From assembly GCA_002320815.1 (NCBI GenBank), contig DCLA01000039.1:109188-129853 (forward strand): DNA of 20,666 bases, given 5' to 3'. Position 1 is the first letter of the stretch; each line of letters opens with the position of its first letter. Below the pieces are notes generated by a model. That model saw only the letters and a program-made list of their open reading frames with translations. It did not search any database and was not told the origin of the DNA. Of this stretch, positions 14,415 through 20,666 are shown one piece after another. Source of the DNA: Myxococcales bacterium UBA1660. Lineage in GTDB: Bacteria; Myxococcota_A; Polyangia; Polyangiales; Houyiibacteriaceae. Made by a program: the position numbers and the translations under genes.

Positions 14415-15251
14415 CTACTCCAGGTCGCCGATCCAGCGCGGGCTCCCGTCCGCGCCCACGTGGAGCAGGGCCCGGTGGGAACGAACGAACGACCGCCAGA
14501 GCACCTCGAGGAAAGGAACCGCCGTCAGTCGCAGCTCCGCGTCGATGGCCCGGGCACGCCGGTCCGCAGCGAACTCACGCGCGAGCCGGAGCGCCTGGCC
14601 GTATGCGAATCCATGGAAGTCGGTCTCCGCCGTCGGTGCGTCCCGGTAGGGTCCCCGATTCGCCCGCGCCTCGAGGGGGAGACTCAGGGCTTCGGCCGGT
14701 GCCTCCTGGTGGACCGCCATCCGCAGCGCCCAGACATGGCCGCCGGCGGCGGCGAGGGGCACGTCGATCCGGTCGACGCGTTCGGTCGTGTAGGCGCCAT
14801 GGGTCACCCGCGCGAGGAGCACCTGGGCTTCGCCCTCGCAGATGGAACAGCGGACGAGCCCGACGTTCTCGCACGCGGAGCAGCCGAACTCGCTCGTGCC
14901 TCCGCAAACGCAGAGTTGCCAGCCGGGCGTGTCCGGCGCGCACCACGAGCACCGGCGAGGGCTGGGATCCAACACCTCGCGCACGAAGCCGTAGGAGAGT
15001 TCCGCGCCGAGCTCGGGAGGCGCCGGCCGCGCGCCCAGCTCGGCGCGACCGACGGGCACCTCGGCGTCCCCGTGCTGCTCCGAACGGAGCTGCACGGAGC
15101 CGGTCACTCGGACCGCGCAGAAGGCGCGCACCCGGTCCGGTTCCCGGCGGGCCAGCTCGACCCGCCAGAAGCGACCCGCGCCCGCAGGCGCCAGCGGGAG
15201 GGCCGCGACCAGGTCCGGGAGGAGCCGCGCCACCGGAGGAGGAGGAGCCAT
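14415..15251 (-). CDS. Protein with DnaJ-like eight-cysteine zinc finger, unknown function
   Basis: 278 residues from the ATG at 15251. The central part has four cysteine pairs: CSWC (101/104), CVC (114/116), CSAC (124/127) and CSIC (135/138), with glycine-rich spacing 'CVCGGTSEFGCSACENVGLVRCSICEGE'-like in layout. Eight paired Cys with following Gly recalls the two-zinc finger of DnaJ and the finger of SSUH2-type proteins, but there is no J domain. Flanking regions (1-95 and 145-278) are strand- and helix-mixed, without a signal or membrane segment, so it is probably cytoplasmic. A chaperone-like or protein-binding role is only a guess. It is transcribed divergently from the glycosyltransferase-like gene across a 102-base gap. 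Confidence 0.75.
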   Translation of the reverse strand: MAPPPPVARLLPDLVAALPLAPAGAGRFWRVELARREPDRVRAFCAVRVTGSVQLRSEQHGDAEVPVGRAELGARPAPPELGAELSYGFVREVLDPSPRRCSWCAPDTPGWQLCVCGGTSEFGCSACENVGLVRCSICEGEAQVLLARVTHGAYTTERVDRIDVPLAAAGGHVWALRMAVHQEAPAEALSLPLEARANRGPYRDAPTAETDFHGFAYGQALRLAREFAADRRARAIDAELRLTAVPFLEVLWRSFVRSHRALLHVGADGSPRWIGDLE

Positions 15252-15339
15252 GGCGAACGGGTACCACGGCGACCGGGTGGCGGCGATGGCCGGACGCCGG
15301 TGTCCCTTCGGGAGGACCGAGAACCTCCGGGTCGTTGTG

Positions 15340-15348
15340 TGCTATGCG
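15340..15348 (+). promoter_or_regulatory. Possible extended -10 of the GT-C-like gene
   Basis: TGCTATGCG (TGn plus TATGCG) ends five bases before the GTG at 15354, with no ribosome binding site. A short inverted repeat, GGAGG (15311-15315) and CCTCC (15324-15328), lies just upstream and could be a regulator site. Confidence 0.3.
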
Positions 15349-15353
15349 GGCGC

Positions 15354-16931
15354 GTGGCGTTCCGAGCCCTGGTGGTGACCCTCTTCTTGATCGGCCTGGC
15401 CGTCCGCGTGGCTCCGCTGCTGGAGGGCGGGGACGTGGCGATCCCCGAGGGCCGCCTGCTCTCCCAGTGGCCCACCGAAGACGGCTACTTCATGTTGGCC
15501 ATGGGCCGAAACGTGGCCCTCGGCCATGGCCTGAGCGTCAGCGGGGGCGAGATGCCCACCAACGGCACCCAGCCCCTGACCACCTTCGTCTGGGCGCTCG
15601 GCTTCTCCCTGGTCGGGGGCGACCGCCTCCTCGGAGTGCTCCTGGCGCAAGTGCTCCAGATCCTGGCCGCGCTGGGCACGGCGTGGCTGATGGTGAAGCT
15701 CGCCGAGCGGGCCCTGGGCGAACGCGAGGGGGCCCGCGAGACGGGGCTGCTGGCCGCGGGGTTCTGGTTCGCCAGCCCGGTGGCGATCCCGCACACGATG
15801 AACTGCCTGGAGACCGGCTTCTACGCCCTGCTCGCCGTGGGGGTCGCCGTGGCCTTCCTGGCCCGGCCGCGGGCCGAGCTCTGGTCCTGGCGGCGCACCC
15901 TGGGATTCGGGGTGCTCCTGGGCGCCTGCTTCTGGGTCCGCAACGACGGCGCCTTTCTCATCGCCGCCGCGTGCCTGACCTACTTGGCCCCGGCCCTCGA
16001 CGACCGCGCGTCGTTCCGGCCGCGCCTGGCGCGGGTGCTCGCCTTCGGGGCCACCAGCGTGCTGGTCGCCTCGCCCTGGCTGATCTTCAACGTGGTGGAG
16101 TTCGGTCACCTGATGCCGGTGAGCGGCCGGGCCGAGGCGTTGACCGGCGAGTTCGGCGGGAACCTGGTGGGCATCCCCATCGTCCTCGCCGAGTACCTGA
16201 TGACGGTGCTGCCGATCCCCCACGCGCTCTCCGGCGCCTGGTGGATGATCGCGATGGCCACCCTCGTGGTGGTGCTGGCGGTCGGGGTGCTCATCGCCCG
16301 GCGCGAGCACTGGACGCCGCGCGAGAAGCAGCTCCTGCTCCTGGTGGGTCTCTACGTGCTCGCGCTGGTGGCTTTCTACGGGCTCTACTTCGGCGCGGCG
16401 TGGTTCCTCCCCCGCTACTTCCTCCCGGCGTCGCCCTTCCTGGCGCTCTTCTTCGCCGTCGGGGTGCGCTGGGCGCACGGCTTCGTGCAGGAGCGGGGCG
16501 CTCTGGGTCACCTGGTCCCCGTCGCCGCAGCCGCCGCGGTGGCCGTGATGGGCTTCCTGCACCTCCGCCAGTACCGAAACGGCGCCGACCACATGCACTT
16601 CCAGGTGGTCCGCTGGGTGAACGAGAACGTGCCCGCGGAGACCTGGGTGGGCGCCATCCAGACGGGCACCCTGGGCTTCTTCCACGACCGCACCATCAAC
16701 CTCGACGGCAAGGTGAACATCGCCGCCTACGAGGCCCTCCTGGCCGACCGCCAGGCGGTCTACGTCGCCGACGAGACGCCCATCGTCTACCTCGCCGACT
16801 GGGTGGGCATGCGCGATTGGCTCACCATGCCGCTCATCGCCGAGCGCTTCGAGCTCATCGTCGAGGACGAAGACGCCAACCTCGGCGTGCTCCGCCGCCG
16901 GGGCCCTCCGCCGCGGAGTGGCCTGCGTTGA
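15354..16931 (+). CDS. Polytopic membrane protein, GT-C-type glycosyltransferase-like
   Basis: 525 residues from the GTG at 15354; the hydrophobic helix begins at once (FRALVVTLFLIGLAV). About ten or more hydrophobic helices cover residues 5-400, the layout of GT-C glycosyltransferases of the PMT/ArnT type, which transfer sugars from polyprenyl-phosphate donors outside the membrane. The first external loop has an acidic pair in 'QWPTEDGYFMLAMGRNVALGHG' (Glu42-Asp43), the usual place of the catalytic acid. The C-terminal soluble part contains 'GTLGFFHDRTINLDGKVN', a pattern I associate with bacterial membrane proteins of this group. Donor and acceptor are unknown, and no cell-envelope polysaccharide cluster surrounds it. 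The stop TGA abuts the stop of the convergent kinase with no base between (TGATCA). Confidence 0.75.
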   Translation: MAFRALVVTLFLIGLAVRVAPLLEGGDVAIPEGRLLSQWPTEDGYFMLAMGRNVALGHGLSVSGGEMPTNGTQPLTTFVWALGFSLVGGDRLLGVLLAQVLQILAALGTAWLMVKLAERALGEREGARETGLLAAGFWFASPVAIPHTMNCLETGFYALLAVGVAVAFLARPRAELWSWRRTLGFGVLLGACFWVRNDGAFLIAAACLTYLAPALDDRASFRPRLARVLAFGATSVLVASPWLIFNVVEFGHLMPVSGRAEALTGEFGGNLVGIPIVLAEYLMTVLPIPHALSGAWWMIAMATLVVVLAVGVLIARREHWTPREKQLLLLVGLYVLALVAFYGLYFGAAWFLPRYFLPASPFLALFFAVGVRWAHGFVQERGALGHLVPVAAAAAVAVMGFLHLRQYRNGADHMHFQVVRWVNENVPAETWVGAIQTGTLGFFHDRTINLDGKVNIAAYEALLADRQAVYVADETPIVYLADWVGMRDWLTMPLIAERFELIVEDEDANLGVLRRRGPPPRSGLR

Positions 16932-19900
16932 TCAATCGGGTTTGGCGCCGAGCGCCGCGACGAGGGCATCGCCGAGCTGGGTCACCATGTCCGCCTTCAG
17001 CACGACGTGGGCGACCCCCATCCCGCGGAGTTCGAGTTCGAGCTCTGCGGAGAGGTGCCCGGTGGTCAAGACCACCGGGAGATTCGGGTAGAGTTCCCGT
17101 ACCTGGCGGATCAAGTCGATGCCGGTGAGCTGCGGCATCGAGAGGTCCGTAACCAACACATCGGGGGCACCGCGCTTGACTGCGCGGATGGCATCCAGGG
17201 GGTGCGTGAAAGTCCGCACGACGTAGCCCTCCCGGGCAAGAACCTTCTCCGCCACCCTGACGATGGACGGCTCGTCGTCGACGTAGATCACGGAGGCCCC
17301 GCGCACCGAGGAGTGCTCCCCGCTCTCGGCCTCGACCACCGCCTCGGCCTCAGCGACTCCGGCAAGCGGCAAGTACACGTGGAAGCGGGACCCTTTCCCC
17401 TTCGCAGAGTAAGCGGTGATCGCGCCCCCCCTCGAGGTCAGCAAGCCATGCACCACCGAGAGACCGAGTCCCGTGCCGCTCTCGTCGCCCTTGGTCGTGT
17501 AGTAGGGATCGAAGATGTGCTCCAGCACGTCCGCACTCATTCCGGGCCCGTCGTCCCGGACCATCAGCCGTACGTACTGGCCCATCTGGAGGTCCGCGTA
17601 CATGTCGGCCTGGTCGGCGGAGACGTAGACTTCATCGAGGCTCAAGCTGATCGAGCCCACCCGCGACCCGATGGCCTGAATCGCGTTCGTGACGAGATTC
17701 ACCACGACCTGATGGAGCTCCGCCCCGGGGATCCCCACCGGGTGGAGGATCTTACCCTCCGTGAGACTCACGTCGATCATCGCCGGCGCCGACGCCCGCA
17801 GGAGCTGAATGGCCTCGCGGACGACCGACCGTGCCCGTACCGACTCCTCGGTCGGCTGTTGGGGCCGGCTGAACGCCAGGATGCGTCTCACCAGCTCCGA
17901 CGCGCGCGCCGAGCCCCGCCGTATCTCCTCCAAAAACTCCGCTGCAGGGTGTTCCGGAGGAAGCTCCGAGAGCGCCATGGCGGTGTTGCCGCTCAACGCG
18001 AAGAGAATGTTGTTGAAATCGTGCGCGATACCGCCGGCCAAGGTCCCGATGGACTCCAAACGTTGGGAGCGCGCCCGCGAGTGCTCCATTTTGCGCCGCT
18101 CGGTGACGTTCTGGACCACCCCCTCGAACAGGTGTTGGCCCTCTTCCGTCTCTCGGTAGCGTCCCGCGAACTGGAGCCAGTGGCGCTGTCCATCGGGAAA
18201 CCGCATCTCCCGCTCACGGACCACGACGGACTCGGAGCTTGGGGGGGCCTCCACCGTGGCCTGCGCCGTGAGTGCATCGTCCGGTGAGAGGCAGGCGAAG
18301 TAGGCTTCGCCCGTGCGCGGCAACATCTCGTCGGGAACGCCGAGCACCTCCGCCGCCCGCGGCCCCCACTCGAAGACGCCCCCTTCGACGTGCGCGGCGA
18401 AGGTACACATGCCGCCGGCCGAGAGCGCGGTCTCCAATCGCCCGCTCGCGAGGACCATCTCGTCCTCGACTCGCTTGGCCTCGGTCACGTCGACCAGGAA
18501 GCCGTACCAGGTGAGACTCCCGTCGGCCCGATGACGCGGGGTCGCGCGCCCTTCGACCCAGATGCGGCCCCGCCGGGGATGGTCGATGGGGTACCGCGTG
18601 GCCCAATCCTCCCCTGTCGCCGCCGACCGATCGAAGGCCTGCTGTATGCCCTCCAGATAGTCCGTATCGATGAGCCCCCATCCCTCCCCGGTGCGGTGCT
18701 CCGGCTCGCCGAAGAGCGCACGAAAGCGGGGACTCTCGAACACGAGTTCGTCCTCGCCGTCAGACGAGCGACTCATGACGAAGAAGGCTCCGGGCGCGAC
18801 CTCGAGCAAAGCCTCCAGCCGTTCGGCTTGGCTCTCGCGCTGCAGGCGGTGCAAGCGCCGCTCCTCGGCGTCGTTGAAGGTGACCACCGAAGCCGCCGCG
18901 TTTTCGGAGGTTCGCTGCCGGTCGAGCCAAACCTCGTGCCAGCGGTAGCTCCCGGCGGCCGTGAGTAGCCGTACCTCGGTGTATCGCCGCCCGCCACCAG
19001 CTCCTTCCCAAGCCAGCCGCAAGGTCTCCCGGTCATCGGGATGGACGACCCGCAACACCTCGCCTACTCGCTCGCAGCGTTGGGCGGTGCGCTCCACCCA
19101 TGACTGACTCACGAAAGTGAGCTCCCCGGAGGCCTCGTCGGCGCACAGGACCAGCTGGGGCAACCCATCCAAGATCTGCTGGGTCTGGGTCCGAGCACGA
19201 GAGAGTTCGGCGGCGGCTTCCACCTGGGGCCGGAGGTCGGTGAAGAGGAGCAGCCGTAGATCCCCTTCGGCGGAGTCCAGGCTCGACGACGTGACCGTGT
19301 GCGGAAACGGCTCATGGGCCGTGAAGAGGGGCGTCGGGCAACCCGTGTCCAGCCACTCGGCGAGAGAGCCGGCCCCCATTCGCGCCAGCGAGTCCCCGTC
19401 ATGTCCTGGGAAGAGCTGGTGGAAGGCCCGGTTTCGGCTGACGACGCCCCCCCCCGAACCGACGAGGAGCGCCGGCGCCGGCAGGTGTTCGACGAGATAG
19501 ACGAAGTGGTGGGTTCGCCCGAGGAACGACACGTCTCGGGCCACGACGTCGAGTTGATCCCCGTCCAACGAGGCCGAGGCGATCAGCAACTCGCCACGAC
19601 CCGGCTCGGCATTGCCCACGCGCTCGCCATGGAGGAGGGAGGGCGATGCCGCAGATGCGAGTTGGCGACAGGCGTCGCTCGCGAACACGCCCGCGAGCGG
19701 CACGGGGAACGTGGGCCGACGGCCATCCCACGCCCACTCGATCATCTGGGGCGACGCACCGAGAATCTGGCCGGTCCCGCGGTCCACTCGAAAACGGACG
19801 TCGCTGCGGCCTTCCACCAGGCTGGCCAAGCGCTCCCGAGACCGCATGAGCGAGGTGACGTTCGTGTGGGCACCGAGCATGCGGTGGGGGCGCCCCTCGT

Positions 19901-20276
19901 CGTCTCGCAGTACGATGCCACGACAGCGAATCCAGACCGTGGAGCCGTCCCGGTGTCGGTACCGGATGACCTGGTCGTATGGATACGATGGGTCCGCGAG
20001 GTGACGCTCGAAGTTGGAGAACACCGCCGGCAGGTCCTCCTCGAAGATGTGCTGCTGCCACCACTCCGCACGGTGAGGCACCTCGTCGTCGCGATACCCG
20101 AACACCTCCTTGAAGCGCGCGCTCATCCACTCGTGCTCGCGGTTTTCGAGATCCCAGTACCACAGACCGTCGAGGGATCCCGCCTGTAGGAAGTCGAAGA
20201 TCACTGGGTCCGTGCGGACCCGCTCGTAGAGTTCTTCTTCGAGGTAGTGACGTTCCGTCCGCCCCTTGTCGCCCAT
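16932..20276 (-). CDS. Large multi-PAS hybrid sensor histidine kinase with C-terminal receiver
   Basis: 1114 residues from the ATG at 20276, with a strong GGAGG site six bases upstream. About six PAS-like modules cover residues 25-728: clear ones at 25-147 ('GAHTNVTSLMR'), 360-475, 485-600 ('GFLVDVTEAKR') and 605-728 ('GVVQNVTERRK'), and two degenerate ones between 150 and 350. The kinase core has His752 in 'GGIAHDFNNILF', N box 'NLVTNAIQAI', G1 'DDGPGM', F box 'FDPYYTTKGDESGTGLGLS'. The receiver (about 990-1110) has 'VDDE', Asp1044 in 'VTDLSMPQLTG' and a Lys in 'LKADM', where the usual Lys-Pro is Lys-Ala. No transmembrane helix, so it probably senses a cytoplasmic signal. No DNA-binding output regulator is adjacent. 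It lies one base after the stop of the upstream receiver gene, so the two are likely co-translated. Confidence 0.93.
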   Translation of the reverse strand: MGDKGRTERHYLEEELYERVRTDPVIFDFLQAGSLDGLWYWDLENREHEWMSARFKEVFGYRDDEVPHRAEWWQQHIFEEDLPAVFSNFERHLADPSYPYDQVIRYRHRDGSTVWIRCRGIVLRDDEGRPHRMLGAHTNVTSLMRSRERLASLVEGRSDVRFRVDRGTGQILGASPQMIEWAWDGRRPTFPVPLAGVFASDACRQLASAASPSLLHGERVGNAEPGRGELLIASASLDGDQLDVVARDVSFLGRTHHFVYLVEHLPAPALLVGSGGGVVSRNRAFHQLFPGHDGDSLARMGAGSLAEWLDTGCPTPLFTAHEPFPHTVTSSSLDSAEGDLRLLLFTDLRPQVEAAAELSRARTQTQQILDGLPQLVLCADEASGELTFVSQSWVERTAQRCERVGEVLRVVHPDDRETLRLAWEGAGGGRRYTEVRLLTAAGSYRWHEVWLDRQRTSENAAASVVTFNDAEERRLHRLQRESQAERLEALLEVAPGAFFVMSRSSDGEDELVFESPRFRALFGEPEHRTGEGWGLIDTDYLEGIQQAFDRSAATGEDWATRYPIDHPRRGRIWVEGRATPRHRADGSLTWYGFLVDVTEAKRVEDEMVLASGRLETALSAGGMCTFAAHVEGGVFEWGPRAAEVLGVPDEMLPRTGEAYFACLSPDDALTAQATVEAPPSSESVVVREREMRFPDGQRHWLQFAGRYRETEEGQHLFEGVVQNVTERRKMEHSRARSQRLESIGTLAGGIAHDFNNILFALSGNTAMALSELPPEHPAAEFLEEIRRGSARASELVRRILAFSRPQQPTEESVRARSVVREAIQLLRASAPAMIDVSLTEGKILHPVGIPGAELHQVVVNLVTNAIQAIGSRVGSISLSLDEVYVSADQADMYADLQMGQYVRLMVRDDGPGMSADVLEHIFDPYYTTKGDESGTGLGLSVVHGLLTSRGGAITAYSAKGKGSRFHVYLPLAGVAEAEAVVEAESGEHSSVRGASVIYVDDEPSIVRVAEKVLAREGYVVRTFTHPLDAIRAVKRGAPDVLVTDLSMPQLTGIDLIRQVRELYPNLPVVLTTGHLSAELELELRGMGVAHVVLKADMVTQLGDALVAALGAKPD

Positions 20277-20277
20277 C

Positions 20278-20666
20278 TCACCCCTCCCGCCGCAAGGCGT
20301 CGGCCAGGGCTCGGCCGAGCTGCGTGCGCATGTCTGCCTTCTCGATCACCACGACGTCCTCGAGGCTGGCCATCAGGGCCTCGTCCTCGAGCGTCAAACC
20401 CGTGGATACGATAACCGGAATGTCCGGCCGATGGCCGCGAATCCGAGCCATCAGCGTGAGCCCTCCCATACGGGGCATGTCCAGGTCGGTGACCACGGCG
20501 TCGAAGTCGTCTGGCGCTCGTTCGAAGTCGAGCACCGCTTCGGTGGGGTCCACGTAGCACGAGGGCTCGTACCCCAGGCTCTGGAGCACTCGGGCCGCGA
20601 CGTGGCTGATCGCAGGCTCGTCGTCGACATAGAGGACTCGCTGGCCTCCCCCGCGAGCCACGGCTC
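20278..20666 (-). CDS. Receiver domain, C-terminal end of a gene continuing beyond the window
   Basis: The frame is open to the window edge. A GTG at 20661 could begin a 127-residue stand-alone receiver, but coding continues upstream of it, and the arrangement fits the tail of another hybrid kinase. Visible receiver features: 'VLYVDDEPAISH' (acidic pocket), 'AVVTDLDMPRMGG' (phosphoacceptor Asp), 'VIVSTGL' (Ser/Thr switch) and 'VIEKADMRTQLG' with the conserved Lys followed by Ala. The KADM motif is shared with the receiver of the kinase just downstream, so the two receivers are probably recent relatives. Its stop TGA is one base before the ATG of the large kinase, and the last codons contain that gene's ribosome binding site. 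Confidence 0.85.
   Translation of the reverse strand, partial: AVARGGGQRVLYVDDEPAISHVAARVLQSLGYEPSCYVDPTEAVLDFERAPDDFDAVVTDLDMPRMGGLTLMARIRGHRPDIPVIVSTGLTLEDEALMASLEDVVVIEKADMRTQLGRALADALRREG
20283..20287 (-). promoter_or_regulatory. Ribosome binding site of the large hybrid kinase, inside the end of the upstream gene
   Basis: GGAGG on the minus strand lies six bases before the ATG at 20276 and within the last codons of the upstream receiver gene, as expected for translational coupling. Confidence 0.65.

Noticed and set aside
16929..16934. TGATCA palindrome formed by two abutting stop codons
   Set aside because: Six bases that follow directly from TGA meeting TCA; no further symmetry around them.

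Overview
This is a very GC-rich window in which almost every codon of the real genes ends in G or C. The genes are tightly packed; no gap exceeds about 170 bases, so there is no long non-coding stretch. The repertoire points to a myxobacterium-like member of the former Deltaproteobacteria (Myxococcota, possibly Polyangiales-like): a beta-propeller/diheme c-type protein, lipoproteins with thrombospondin type 3 calcium-binding repeats, large PAS hybrid histidine kinases, a zinc-ribbon kinase homologue and many orphan genes. The taxon is inferred; there is no rRNA or marker gene here.

Layout, left to right. 1-1788 is the 3' part of a beta-propeller plus diheme cytochrome c peroxidase/MauG-type protein. 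1785-3523 holds two tandem paralogous lipoproteins with DxDxDG repeats; the first has no ordinary start codon. Convergent to them, 3534-4552 is a BRCT-BRCT-SWIM gene split by a one-base frameshift at a C run. 4720-5898 is an acyl-CoA dehydrogenase of the isovaleryl-CoA dehydrogenase type.

5992-8893 is the most unusual part: a zinc-ribbon pseudokinase that has lost all the main catalytic residues, followed immediately by two tandem paralogous VWA (MIDAS) proteins that begin with the same MGYGSYSY signature. A 15-bp tandem repeat (8901-8975) separates them from an eight-cysteine orphan protein (8984-9994) and a ferritin-like diiron (AurF-type) protein (10058-11026).

11031-12902 is a PAS hybrid histidine kinase with a C-terminal receiver, on the minus strand. 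12975-14399 is a divergent pair of small membrane proteins whose start codons are 24 bases apart with overlapping -10-like elements. 14415-15251 (minus) is a protein with a DnaJ-like eight-cysteine zinc finger, and 15354-16931 a GT-C-like polytopic membrane glycosyltransferase. 16932-20276 (minus) is a second hybrid kinase with about six PAS domains, translationally coupled to an upstream receiver-ending gene that runs off the window (20278-20666).

Regulation: several genes have a -10-like hexamer ending exactly six bases before the start codon and no Shine-Dalgarno sequence, which suggests leaderless transcripts. The kinases and the first VWA gene instead have clear purine-rich ribosome binding sites. 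No RNA gene, insertion sequence, integrase, CRISPR array or attachment site was seen.
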